NCBI GenBank assembly: GCA_020353215.1
Contig: CP070692.1
Coordinates: 207,812-245,032, forward strand
Length of the DNA: 37,221 nt
Reading direction: 5' to 3'
Origin: Deltaproteobacteria bacterium
GTDB taxonomy: Bacteria; Desulfobacterota; Syntrophobacteria; BM002
In this document: positions 1-8,438 of the stretch, piece after piece
Layout: each line of letters opens with the position of its first letter
Numbering within the stretch: the stretch's first letter is position 1
Translations under genes and position numbers: made by a program
The notes under the pieces: model-generated
What the model was told of the DNA's origin: nothing
Databases searched by the model: none
The model's input: the letters and a program-made list of their open reading frames with translations, nothing else

Positions 1-134
1 GGTATTACCAGGGCGGGTCTGTCTTTATCGCTTGCCGCCTGCACGCTTGACAGAGCAAACATTGCAGCGAACCCCAAAAGCAGATAGATCAGCCAACTGG
101 TCGCCTTAGATAATCTGCTGCATTCGTGGATCAT
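1..134 (-). CDS. Exported protein of unknown function, N-terminus only (runs off the left edge)
   Basis: Reading leftward from an ATG at 134-132 gives about 44 codons to the window edge. The product begins MIHECSRLSK, followed by a hydrophobic stretch (about residues 14-31) and a probable signal-peptidase site after SSVQA. The first mature residues are about ASDKDRPALVIP. A Shine-Dalgarno sequence (GGAG) lies about 10 bases upstream. It sits just downstream of the sigma-54 response regulator and in the same direction, so it could be a target or part of the same stress regulon, as zraP is for ZraSR. That is inference; too little protein is visible to name it. Confidence 0.6.
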   Translation of the reverse strand, partial: MIHECSRLSKATSWLIYLLLGFAAMFALSSVQAASDKDRPALVI

Positions 135-258
135 AAGATCATCTCTCCATTGCTGATATCGGGTAATTCTAATGTAACGCGCTCCGAATGGCAACGGTTC
201 AGGCCCCAGGACTTTCCCCGTTTTTCCTCGGTGCAGGTTTGCAACGTCAGGTTAAACT

Positions 259-1635
259 CTAATGGGCTTTATACTTCTGCAGTTTTTTGTGCAGTGTTTT
301 CCTAGTGATCCCCAACCTTCGTGCAGTCTCGCTCTTGTTACCTCCGGCTGCCTCCAAGGTGGTCAGAATGGCGTGCCGCTCAATGTCCTCTAGAGAGGCA
401 TGGTGTGCGAACTCTTGAGGCGGTACTTTCGGTTCTGCCTTCAGACGATATGATTGAATGATACTCAGCGGGAGTTCCGCCTCGGTCACGTAGTCTCCTG
501 GGACAAGAATGATTGCACGTTCCACCGCGTTTTCAAGTTCTCTTACGTTGCCGGGCCAATCATATTTCAACAGCATATCCATGGTGAGTGGGGTAAATCC
601 TTTGACCCGTTTGCGGTTCCTCTCAGAGTATTTTTCCAAAAAGTGCTGCGCCAGCATAGGAATATCGTCCACCCGTTCTCTCAGTGGGGGAACCCTGAGA
701 GTTACGACGTTTAGCCTGTAATAAAGGTCTTCCCGAAAACCACCAGCAGAGACGTCTTCCTGTAAATCTCGATTGGTCGCGGCGAGAATCCGCACGTCAA
801 CCTGGACAGTTTCATCACTGCCCACCCGCTGAATTTCCCTCTCCTGAATCACTCGGAGCAATTTGGCTTGCATAATCGGTGCCATCTCCCCTATTTCATC
901 CAAGAAGATGGTACCCCTGTTGGCCTGCATGAAACGTCCCTCACGCCTTCTATCTGCTCCGGTGAATGCACCCTTTTCGTGGCCGAACAGTTCAGATTCG
1001 AGCAGAGTTTCGGTGAGAGCTGCACAATTGACAATGACCAGAGCCCCTTCCCTGCGACCGCTGTTGTAATGAATTGATCTGGCAACCAGTTCTTTACCGG
1101 TCCCACTTTCCCCGGTTATCAATGCCGTTGCTTCAGAAGGGGCTACCATTGCCACCATATCTATCAATTCCTTCATCGGCGCGCTTCGGCCGATAATGTT
1201 TTCGAACTCGAAGGTTGAAGTCAGTTGCTTTTTGAGATCGATGTTTTCCGCCTTCAGGCTGGTGTGCTCCAGTGCTCTTTGCATGGCGATGCGCAAGACA
1301 TCAAAATCCAAGGGCTTGGTCAAATAGTCGTACGCTCCCGCTTTCAGCGCCTCGACTGCTGTTTCCACAGAAGAATAAGCCGTCATAATAAGAATTGGGA
1401 TGGCGGGGTTATACTGCTTGATCAACTTTAAGGCCTGAATTCCGCTCATCGTAGCCATGCGAACATCCATTAAAATCAAGTCAAACGGCCTCTCTCTGGC
1501 CTTCTCTACAGCCTTGGCGCCTTCATCCGTCCCTTCAACAAGGTATCCCCAACTTTTGATGATGGTCTGGAGCACAGCCAAATGTCCGGAGTCGTCTTCA
1601 ACCACCAGTATGTTCGCCTGTTCGTCACGATTCAT
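259..1635 (-). CDS. Sigma-54-dependent response regulator, NtrC/ZraR (HydG) family
   Basis: A three-domain enhancer-binding protein of 458 residues. The receiver domain (about 1-120) has the phospho-acceptor Asp57 in LILMDVRM and the conserved KP pair. The AAA+ ATPase domain has Walker A GESGTGKE (about 175-182), the sigma-54 contact loop GAFTGA (about 222-227) and Walker B FLDE (about 244-247). A Fis-type helix-turn-helix ends the protein (GGNKSETARRLGITRKTLHK). It should activate sigma-54 promoters when phosphorylated by the kinase encoded just upstream. I chose the ATG at 1635, which follows a GAGGTG ribosome site, over a GTG at 1653; the gene then overlaps the kinase gene by 11 bases, pointing to translational coupling. 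I found no convincing -24/-12 promoter nearby, so its targets are not visible here. Confidence 0.95.
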   Translation of the reverse strand: MNRDEQANILVVEDDSGHLAVLQTIIKSWGYLVEGTDEGAKAVEKARERPFDLILMDVRMATMSGIQALKLIKQYNPAIPILIMTAYSSVETAVEALKAGAYDYLTKPLDFDVLRIAMQRALEHTSLKAENIDLKKQLTSTFEFENIIGRSAPMKELIDMVAMVAPSEATALITGESGTGKELVARSIHYNSGRREGALVIVNCAALTETLLESELFGHEKGAFTGADRRREGRFMQANRGTIFLDEIGEMAPIMQAKLLRVIQEREIQRVGSDETVQVDVRILAATNRDLQEDVSAGGFREDLYYRLNVVTLRVPPLRERVDDIPMLAQHFLEKYSERNRKRVKGFTPLTMDMLLKYDWPGNVRELENAVERAIILVPGDYVTEAELPLSIIQSYRLKAEPKVPPQEFAHHASLEDIERHAILTTLEAAGGNKSETARRLGITRKTLHKKLQKYKAH

Positions 1636-3460
1636 GCTCACCTCGTTCAACACTTTCGTTCTCTCTGATGGGAATAAGAATGGTAAAGATGGTGCCCTTT
1701 CCTGGTTCGCTTTTCACCTTTATGTCGCCCTCATGCGCCTCGATTATCTTGTGAACGATGGCAAGGCCCAGCCCGGTTCCCGCTGATTTGGTGGTGAAAT
1801 AGGGATCAAAAATCTTGCTGAGATCATTCGGGTCTATGCCAGCACCTGAATCGGCGATTTCAATCTCAAAATCCCCATGAAGACCAATTGAACTCTTAAC
1901 TGACAATGTTCCACCTTCCTCCATGGCGTGAATCGCATTCAGGTAAAGGTTGAGTAGAGCTTGGGAAAAACGGTCCGGATCCAGAAGAATCAGAGGAAGA
2001 TCATCGCCGGTCAGTAAATTGATCTCGACGTTCTCGGCCTTGGCATCCTGCTGAACCAACCGCAAGGAATGTTCCAGCAATTCATTGCTGTCAGTGGGCT
2101 TCATTTTCAGTTCCGAAGGTCTGGCGAACTCGAGGAGTTCGCTAATCACCCTGTTCAGCCGGTCTACTTCCCTTACCATGACGCCAGCGGAGTCTTTATC
2201 CTCAACGGTTTCCGCATATTTGTTGCCGAAGTAGGTGGCAAGCCCTTTGATTGAGCTAAGTGGATTTCTGATTTCGTGAGCAATCCCAGCTGCAAGGCTT
2301 CCAAGTGCCGCCAGCTTTTCTTTGCGACGAATTTCTTCCTGAAGCCTTCGCACTTCACCCAGGTCCCTGAGGATAAGGATGTTGCCCACGAAGTCTCCTT
2401 CTTCGTTGACAATCCTAGTGGCGCTGACACTCAAAGGCACAGACTCACCGTTAGCAAAGACGCATTCCATTTCCTGTTCCAATATGGTCTGTCCCTGATC
2501 GATGCAATCTTTGAGACCACACCAGTGAGCCGGGAGAACCTCATCCGGTTCTCTTCCCCGCGCTTCACTAAGGTTGAGACCCGTTATTGTTTCAGCGGCT
2601 TCATTGAAGAAAGCAATCCTGCCGTCTCTACCTGCGGCAATCAAGCCCACAGGAAGATTGGCCACCACTTCGTCAGCAAAGGCGCTGGTATCCTGAAGCA
2701 CTCGTTTTGTGGCCCGATAGTTCTCGGCCAAAAACAACGACACAAATCCCCCAAACCCCAGAAGCATAAGAACGCCCGAAATAACCAAGGTATGCTTGAT
2801 GTCTTCCTTGCGTGCCTCTTCGAAGGGGGCCACATCCAGCCCGACGAATATAATCTGCTGAGTCGCAGTCCGGCTCGTGGTCCCATCAGCCGAAGGAAAA
2901 CACCAATCGCTCCTCTGGCCCATCATTTTGTGCCCACCCATACCTCGACGACGCCTTCTAACGGTCTTGGGATCGCAGTCAGCTAAGGGTTGAAAATATC
3001 TATAGACTTCAAAAGCATGTCGACCAGTGCCATGATCGGTCAATTTCCACTGCTCGCGGGTTTCCGGATTCAGTGCTTCCAGCGAGAACTCATCACGAAA
3101 TATCCTTCCTATTTTGGACTTGTCACTGTGTGCTAGAACGATTCCTTTCTTGTCTGTCACGGCCAGATACAGGATGTCAGGCTGACGTGCCGTCTCTTCC
3201 AACAGGTTCTGGACCTGATCGCCTCCCCACATCATGCCCATCATGCCGGTTCGCGCTCCGGCCTCAAAAGATCTGATCAGTGCGGCGCCTTTTTCACTCA
3301 ATACTTGGGCCATTCCGTGCTTTTCTCGGTTGATATTCCTAATGGCAAGCACCACGACAACGATCAGGAGGATCGTCACGGCGCCAACGATCATCCAGGG
3401 CGAAATGTAGGCTCCGATGTGCTTTCCGTGCGTAAGTTTTCGTTTCCCTTGAGTGTTCAT
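1625..3460 (-). CDS. Membrane sensor histidine kinase with PAS domain, ZraS/HydH type
   Basis: About 611 residues from the ATG at 3460. TM1 (about 21-40) and TM2 (about 224-244) bracket a periplasmic sensor of about 180 residues. Then come a PAS domain (about 261-370), the dimerisation/phospho-acceptor domain with H-box HEIRNPL (His about 395), and an HATPase domain with DSGAGI, FDPYFTTK and GTGLGL. The partner is the overlapping sigma-54 regulator downstream. The sensor ends in an odd segment with a run of five Arg followed by GMGGHKMMG, flanked by two Cys (about 162 and 187), which could bind metal or form a disulfide. A longer reading frame opens at 3661, but those extra residues lack family character and a good promoter (3570-3598) lies inside them, so 3460 is preferred. 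Confidence 0.93.
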   Translation of the reverse strand: MNTQGKRKLTHGKHIGAYISPWMIVGAVTILLIVVVVLAIRNINREKHGMAQVLSEKGAALIRSFEAGARTGMMGMMWGGDQVQNLLEETARQPDILYLAVTDKKGIVLAHSDKSKIGRIFRDEFSLEALNPETREQWKLTDHGTGRHAFEVYRYFQPLADCDPKTVRRRRRGMGGHKMMGQRSDWCFPSADGTTSRTATQQIIFVGLDVAPFEEARKEDIKHTLVISGVLMLLGFGGFVSLFLAENYRATKRVLQDTSAFADEVVANLPVGLIAAGRDGRIAFFNEAAETITGLNLSEARGREPDEVLPAHWCGLKDCIDQGQTILEQEMECVFANGESVPLSVSATRIVNEEGDFVGNILILRDLGEVRRLQEEIRRKEKLAALGSLAAGIAHEIRNPLSSIKGLATYFGNKYAETVEDKDSAGVMVREVDRLNRVISELLEFARPSELKMKPTDSNELLEHSLRLVQQDAKAENVEINLLTGDDLPLILLDPDRFSQALLNLYLNAIHAMEEGGTLSVKSSIGLHGDFEIEIADSGAGIDPNDLSKIFDPYFTTKSAGTGLGLAIVHKIIEAHEGDIKVKSEPGKGTIFTILIPIRENESVERGEHES

Positions 3461-3569
3461 GACTGTCGAGTTCACTCCACTACCCCATCGGCTTCGACCG
3501 GACTCTTGAGGGGCAATACTTAACGAGATTCCGAACTTCTGCCCACCGCCCCGGCGAAATTCTCTTGAA

Positions 3570-3598
3570 AAAATAACGGTTTCTGGATACTTTGTAAA
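3570..3598 (-). promoter_or_regulatory. Sigma-70-like promoter for the two-component operon
   Basis: On the minus strand TTTACA (3598-3593) and TATTTT (3575-3570) are separated by 17 bases. This gives a leader of about 100 bases to the kinase ATG at 3460. The match is to consensus only. Confidence 0.5.
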
Positions 3599-3753
3599 CA
3601 CCTCAGGACAATAAGGGCTTGATGTGGGTACAAAATACCCAGATATTCGCCTGGACGACAACTCCGGGCCGCACCGCTTACTGACGAAATTCGTTATTCA
3701 TAATAGCGTGTTAACTGGTTGAACAGTGCAATCGCGTACAGGATTTCCCGGGT

Positions 3754-3782
3754 TTGACTTGGCTCCGGTCAAGTGCTACAAG
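3754..3782 (+). promoter_or_regulatory. Sigma-70-like promoter for the lipoprotein gene
   Basis: TTGACT and TACAAG with a 17-base spacer, about 135 bases upstream of the ATG at 3919. The 458 bases between the kinase and lipoprotein starts hold these two divergent promoters and no other gene that I can see. Confidence 0.45.
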
Positions 3783-3918
3783 CTGAGTGGCAATACTGCG
3801 AAGAAAAGCTCGACGAGACAAACGAGGTCAGTTTTCTTCTCTGACCGTGGCGACACGTTCACCCACTGTAGAAGTATAAACCCTAACCTGGTGGACTCTA
3901 GGTAAATCAGGAGAACCA

Positions 3919-4527
3919 ATGATGAGAAAGTGGAAAGTAATACTCCTGCTCGCGGCGGCGTACTTGTTGGCTATGACTTCGTGTGCGACAACGACGATGA
4001 ACACGGTCTGGAAAGACAAAGACTACACGGGCGGCAAACTCGAAGATGTCCTGGTGATCGGAGTCGCCAAGAATCCCACGATCAGAAGATCCTTTGAGGA
4101 TCAATTCGTCGCACAGCTCAAGGCTCGGGGAATAACCGCGTTTGCGAGTTACGCAATTATTCCATCTGAAGCCAAGCTGGATAAGGAGACGGTAGACGTC
4201 AAGGTCAAAGACCTGGAGGTGGACGCGGTCTTGGTGACGAGATTAGTCGATACAAGGAAAGAAAAGGTAGCTGCCCCGACACAACACTATTACAGGGATT
4301 GGTACAATTATTATGCGAGGACTTATGAGGTTGTCAGGTCTCCAGCATACTACACAGAGTACGAATACGAGGTCATAAGCCTGGAAACCAATCTTTATGA
4401 CACCAAATCAGGGAAACTGATCTACTCCGGCTTATCAGACACTTCCATCGAAGACACGGTTGAAGCAGCGATAAAGTCGTTTATAAAAGTCCTGATCGAG
4501 AGTCTAGCCAAGAATGAGCTGGTATAG
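3919..4527 (+). CDS. Putative outer-envelope lipoprotein, paralogue of 30441-31067
   Basis: A 202-residue protein with a lipoprotein-type signal: a hydrophobic core, then AMTSC with Cys at about residue 22. The mature region has VWKDKDYTGG near its start, an alternating beta/alpha pattern (DVLVIGVAKN, VDAVLVTRLVD), a Tyr-rich insert (about 116-146) and LETNLYDTKSGKLIYSG near the end. The same landmarks recur in the gene at 30441-31067, so the two are paralogues. It resembles DUF4136-like small lipoproteins of unknown role, but I cannot assign it firmly. The start has two adjacent ATGs (3919, 3922) behind CAGGAGA. It stands alone with its own promoter and a strong hairpin downstream. Confidence 0.85.
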   Translation: MMRKWKVILLLAAAYLLAMTSCATTTMNTVWKDKDYTGGKLEDVLVIGVAKNPTIRRSFEDQFVAQLKARGITAFASYAIIPSEAKLDKETVDVKVKDLEVDAVLVTRLVDTRKEKVAAPTQHYYRDWYNYYARTYEVVRSPAYYTEYEYEVISLETNLYDTKSGKLIYSGLSDTSIEDTVEAAIKSFIKVLIESLAKNELV

Positions 4528-4621
4528 ACCGCGACAATCGTCGGACGTTTCCGGTTTGCTCCCGACGAAAATACAGTGTCGTTTTAGCGGATATCCGGTA
4601 TTCACCCCATGCTGACGAGTT

Positions 4622-4674
4622 ATGATCCGCCAGAATATCGAGACGCTCCACTCGAATATGGGGCGGATCATTTT
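4622..4674 (+). terminator. Long hairpin with short T run after the lipoprotein gene
   Basis: A perfect 10-base inverted repeat, ATGATCCGCC (4622-4631) and GGCGGATCAT (4662-4671), encloses a second near-perfect pair (ATATCGAG / CTCGAATAT). TTTTCT follows on the plus strand. It probably terminates the lipoprotein transcript. The 236 bases between the lipoprotein and protease genes hold nothing else I can support. Confidence 0.6.
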
Positions 4675-4763
4675 CTGACCGATAGCTCATCGACCCGGGA
4701 CGAGGTTCTGGCCATAGTCGATTCCCCGTTGAGCCACGAAGAGCCTTGACGGCAATCTCGCCT

Positions 4764-6224
4764 TTATCTTCCTTTCTCTACGATCTTCAGGAGTGTGTTC
4801 CCCGGGACCGGGTCATCCAGACCTTTTCCGTTTAGGCGAGCCAGTTCTTCCAGTTCGTCTTCCTGAGCACCCAGGGCCCTGAGTGCTTGACGCATGGACA
4901 TCGCTTTGGGCGTTGCCCGAATCCGGATACGAGAGGGTTTGGCGTTTAGCATTTTGGGGTTCCTGAGTTCATCGAAACGCATCATCACACTTTCGAAGGT
5001 GGGCCGGTAACTCCGGAATCTGCCCACGGAGCTGAACCCGTGGAACAAGTACACCCTGGCATCTTTCTGAATGAAGTACGAGATTGCCTGCAGAAATCCC
5101 TGTTGTGAATCAATTTGCCAAACCATACGATGGGCCGGCAGACCGCTTACCCTGGTTCGGCCATATTCTATTACCGTCGCCTTGCTCTTGACAGCAAACT
5201 CCTGGGCCGCTTCGTGCGTTGAGCGACTGTTGGAGATGGTGAAGAAGATGGCAGCATCCTCTTTCGGACTAAGCATTTGAACGAAAACACGGGTGTTAAC
5301 CAGTGTCCAATTCGCTGGAACCGGGAACTGAAAACGAAGATCGGGGTGATAAAAGACATTGTTGTCAACCAGACCCTGGCGTGGATCTTCTCCAAATACC
5401 AACCCGTCGATGCGTTTCAGATACTCGCCCCGATCGACCTTGGCGTCTTTAACACCCAACTGCTGCTGCCATTCCTTTGCCTTGCGTTCAACTGTCCTGC
5501 TCCGTTCCACTGGGTTGGGATGGGTGGAGAACCAACTCGGCAACGCGCCTTGTCCAGAACTCTCCTGCATCCGCTCCAGGGTATCGAAGAAACTCGCCAA
5601 CTGGGAAGCGTCATATCCCAGTTTGGTAGCGTATTCTACGCCAAGGTCATCAGACTCCCGTTCATTGTCGCGGCTGAACTTCAAGAACAGCATCCCCACT
5701 CCGAACTCAGCCAAGCCGGCAAGAGGGCGGAGCGAGTCGGATAGACTCATGCCCAAACCCAATCCGATCTGGGCAAGCTGCGCCCGACTGTATTGTTCAG
5801 CAGAGTGCCGGGCCGTGATGTGTCCCAATTCGTGTCCCATGACACCGATCAATTCGGCCTCACTGTTCAAGTGAGCCAGGATTCCACGGGTAAAGTAGAC
5901 ATAGCCACCGGGAACAGCGAAGGCGTTTACCACCTGACTATCGACGATCTTGAGTTGGTACGGCAAATTGGGCCGATGTGAAACCTGGGCTAATTCTTGC
6001 AAGAAAGCATTCAGGTACTCCTCCAACTCCTGATCATGGTAGACTCCGTATTCCTGGACCACGCCCTGATCAGTCTGCCTGCCGAGGTTTATCTCGTCGG
6101 ACTCACTGAGTAGCATCAACTGCGGTTGACCGGTCACAGGATCAACAGCACATGAAATGGTGCAGAGAGCGAGAAGGACGGTCAACGAGCCAAGAACGAA
6201 TGGTGTGAAGAGCTTCTTATACAT
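4764..6224 (-). CDS. M48-family zinc metalloprotease, probable lipoprotein (BepA/YfgC-like)
   Basis: A protein of 486 residues from the ATG at 6224. It has a lipoprotein-like signal ending TISC (Cys about 25) followed by the AVDPVTGQ segment usual in this family. The M48 zinc motif HELGH lies at about 131-135, and the third ligand is in NERESDDLGVEYA. After the protease domain comes a region of about 220 residues resembling the C-terminal part of other M48 lipoproteins (SGLPAHRMVW and a final PKAMSMRQAL to LLKIVEKGR module). Such proteins act in the periplasm on misassembled outer-membrane proteins. A GTG at 6278 would add 18 residues in front of the signal sequence and is less likely. It has its own promoter (6306-6335), divergent from the transporter operon. 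Confidence 0.92.
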   Translation of the reverse strand: MYKKLFTPFVLGSLTVLLALCTISCAVDPVTGQPQLMLLSESDEINLGRQTDQGVVQEYGVYHDQELEEYLNAFLQELAQVSHRPNLPYQLKIVDSQVVNAFAVPGGYVYFTRGILAHLNSEAELIGVMGHELGHITARHSAEQYSRAQLAQIGLGLGMSLSDSLRPLAGLAEFGVGMLFLKFSRDNERESDDLGVEYATKLGYDASQLASFFDTLERMQESSGQGALPSWFSTHPNPVERSRTVERKAKEWQQQLGVKDAKVDRGEYLKRIDGLVFGEDPRQGLVDNNVFYHPDLRFQFPVPANWTLVNTRVFVQMLSPKEDAAIFFTISNSRSTHEAAQEFAVKSKATVIEYGRTRVSGLPAHRMVWQIDSQQGFLQAISYFIQKDARVYLFHGFSSVGRFRSYRPTFESVMMRFDELRNPKMLNAKPSRIRIRATPKAMSMRQALRALGAQEDELEELARLNGKGLDDPVPGNTLLKIVEKGR

Positions 6225-6305
6225 AACTACCCGCCGGGTCTCGGAAGCCATGTCCTTTGAGCTTGGCTTCTTTACCACCGCTAAATAGGTTGAAAGTATA
6301 GGTTA

Positions 6306-6335
6306 AGAATAAGGGAGAAGACTAATGTATGTCAA
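6306..6335 (-). promoter_or_regulatory. Sigma-70-like promoter for the M48 protease
   Basis: On the minus strand TTGACA (6335-6330), an 18-base spacer and TATTCT (6311-6306), about 80 bases before the ATG at 6224. Confidence 0.55.
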
Positions 6336-6370
6336 CGGTGACCTGCGATCCCATAACATGACACCGATGC

Positions 6371-6400
6371 TTGACACTCATCACTGCTTCAGCCTATATA
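6371..6400 (+). promoter_or_regulatory. Sigma-70-like promoter for the Liv-type transporter operon, with a long leader
   Basis: TTGACA (6371-6376), an 18-base spacer and TATATA (6395-6400). Its -35 box is only 35 bases from that of the divergent protease promoter. The leader to the ATG at 6731 would be about 320 bases. It contains a GGAGCC/GGCTCC hairpin (about 6670-6702) just ahead of the ribosome site AAGGAGG, so control in the leader is possible. Confidence 0.55.
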
Positions 6401-6730
6401 TAAGAAGTTTTTACCAGAGGCGGGTTCCCATCACTCTCCAGTTCAGTGCTTTCTGTCCAAGGCGGTTTCTTTGAAGCTCTCTTCAGTCTCCGCTCGCAGA
6501 ATCTGAGGCGGGAAGTTTTCGATAGGCAGAAATGGGTCTCCGTTTTGGTGAGCTTCGCTCGTTAATCCTTCGATTCTAGATTCTATTCGGAATTTAGCAG
6601 CATATTGGATAGTCACTCAAGCACGCTTTGTTTGCGCATCGGAGGACTAGCTTCGATGCACCGAAAGTGGAGCCATGGGCCCACGGTAGATGGGCTCCCT
6701 GGTATAACTTCAATTAAGGAGGCGAAGAAC

Positions 6731-7897
6731 ATGTTTAAAAGGTTATCGGTTTCATTGATTGTGGTTCTCTTCTTCACAGCATCCATCGCTTCTGCAGGTA
6801 CCATCAAGATCGGTATGATTACCACGCTTTCTGGAGGTGGTAGCGGCCTGGGCATTGCAGTCAGGGATGGCTTCAAACTGGCGATAGACCAGGAGGGTGG
6901 GAAACTAGGCGGCTATCCAGTGGAATTGATCGTTGAAGACGACGCTCGCAAGCCGGACAAAGCCACACAAATTGCGGATCGGCTGATTAAGCGCGACAAG
7001 GTATCAATCATGACCGGGATCATTTGGTCAAACCTGGCAATCGCCGTTGTCCCGAAAGTTGTTCGTGCAGGCGTGTTTTACATCAGTCCCAACGCGGGAC
7101 CGTCTTTGTTGGCCGGCAAGGGCTGCGACAAAAACTACTTTAACGCCGCATGGCAGAACGACAACCTCCATGAGGCGATGGGGCAATACGTAAAAGACCG
7201 GAACTTCAAGAGGGTTTATATTCTGGCTCCGAACTACCCGGCGGGCAAAGACGCACTCCGAGGATTCAAGCGCTTTTACAAGGGAAAGCCCATTGCCGAG
7301 GTATACACCAAGCTGGGTCAGAAGGACTACGCTGCGGAAATCGCTGCAATTCGCAGTGCCAAGCCGGATGCAGTATTTTTCTTCCTGCCCGGCGGCATGG
7401 GAATCAGCTTTATCAAGCAATACAATCAGGCCGGCCTGATGCAGGAGATTCCCTTGTTCGGTCCCGCATTTTCCTTCGACCAGACGATTCTAAATGCAGT
7501 CGGTAAGGCAGCACTTGGGGTAATGAATTCCTCACAGTGGAACAAGGACATCAACAACCCGGCAAACAAGAGGTTTGTTGGCGACTTCAAGAAAACCTAC
7601 GGACGGTTACCGTCATTATATGCCAGCCAGGGGTATGACACCGCGCGGCTGATTGGGAGCGCTATCAAAGCGGTCGGCGGGGACATGTCCAAGAAAGACG
7701 CTTTTCGAGAAGCTTTACGCAGGGCTGATTTTAAATCTGTTCGCGGGCCCTTCAGGTTCGGGCCCAACCAACACCCGGTCCAGGATATCTACATCAGGGA
7801 AGTGGTGGAAGAAGACGGCCTGTTAACCAACCGAATAGTCACCAAGGCTTTCACCAACCACTCCGACGCCTATGTTGGCGAGTGCAAAATGCAGTAG
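6731..7897 (+). CDS. ABC transporter periplasmic substrate-binding protein, LivJ/LivK-like (Peripla_BP_6)
   Basis: A 388-residue exported protein. Its signal peptide (1-22) ends in SIASA before GTIKIGMIT. The body has the type-I fold hallmarks: GGGSGLGIAVRDGFKLAIDQ, a VEDDARKPDKA segment and SLYASQGYDTARLI near the hinge. It captures a small amphipathic ligand for the LivHMGF genes that follow. The family includes binders of branched-chain amino acids, amides, ureas and aromatic acids, and I cannot tell the ligand from sequence. I chose the ATG at 6731 because AAGGAGG lies 8 bases upstream and a proper signal peptide follows. It is separated from livH by 541 bases carrying a MITE-like element. 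Confidence 0.92.
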   Translation: MFKRLSVSLIVVLFFTASIASAGTIKIGMITTLSGGGSGLGIAVRDGFKLAIDQEGGKLGGYPVELIVEDDARKPDKATQIADRLIKRDKVSIMTGIIWSNLAIAVVPKVVRAGVFYISPNAGPSLLAGKGCDKNYFNAAWQNDNLHEAMGQYVKDRNFKRVYILAPNYPAGKDALRGFKRFYKGKPIAEVYTKLGQKDYAAEIAAIRSAKPDAVFFFLPGGMGISFIKQYNQAGLMQEIPLFGPAFSFDQTILNAVGKAALGVMNSSQWNKDINNPANKRFVGDFKKTYGRLPSLYASQGYDTARLIGSAIKAVGGDMSKKDAFREALRRADFKSVRGPFRFGPNQHPVQDIYIREVVEEDGLLTNRIVTKAFTNHSDAYVGECKMQ

Positions 7898-7927
7898 TTG
7901 GCGGGCGGCGGATACCTGTTTCCTGAA

Positions 7928-8220
7928 TTGAGCGATTGTTAGGGTTGATGCTAGTCATGATGATCTCCCTTTGACCTGGCGCTTTGAAGTCCCTCTTGCA
8001 AAGGGGGATTTAGGGCGATTTTCAAGCGCTTGCGAAATCGCCCCAGACCCCCACATTCGGCGAGACCTGTCGACGAGCTCATGCCGAGCCGCTTTACGAA
8101 AGGGGGGTACAGGACCCCGTGCGCTACGTTTCCGCCTTCAACCCAACCGGTTTCATGGAAACCAATCCAGAAGTCCGTCTGATAAGTAGCTGCCCACCTT
8201 CTGGATGAAGAATCGCTCAA
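7928..8220. mobile_element. MITE-like element, 293 bp, between the binding-protein and livH genes
   Basis: Terminal inverted repeats of 13 bases, TTGAGCGATTGTT (7928-7940) and AAGAATCGCTCAA (8208-8220), match at 12 of 13 positions. Inside are a 27-base near-palindrome (8015-8041), CCCTCTTGCAAAGGGGGATT facing a related arm at about 8096-8108, a GGTTTC/GAAACC hairpin (about 8149-8163) and a CCAGAAG/CTTCTGG hairpin (about 8167-8204). No transposase is encoded. I could not recognise a clear target-site duplication. It looks like a non-autonomous element inserted inside an otherwise tight transporter operon. The bases from 8221 to livH show no further feature. Confidence 0.6.
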
Positions 8221-8438
8221 TCTAAGTATTTATCTGTTCACCGCGGGTGCAATCTTCCGTCAGCGCTCAGCTGTCAGTCTTCAGCGATGACAAAGCCCAT
8301 GAATCAATGATCATATACTGGATGAGGGTCTGAGCAAAACTCCTGGGCTATAACTGGAGATTCCCTGGTTAGAAAACCGCATGTATCGCTTTGGTGGTCG
8401 CTGTTCGCTGACCGCTTGCTTCTTAACCTCACCACTAC

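Noticed and set aside
180-240. A possible -24/-12 sigma-54 promoter before the partial gene at the left edge
   Set aside because: GG and TTGC words exist on the minus strand, but the spacing is one base too long for sigma-54.
2276-2986. A 236-codon open frame on the plus strand inside the sensor kinase gene
   Set aside because: It lies wholly antisense to a clear histidine kinase, and its product has no family character or membrane/fold pattern.
5277-5874. Two long frames antisense to the M48 protease
   Set aside because: The protease frame has intact motifs and codon character; the antisense products are low-quality and overlap each other.
7951-8220. An 89-codon frame within the region upstream of livH
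   Set aside because: It is contained in the MITE-like repeat element and ends in its terminal repeat.
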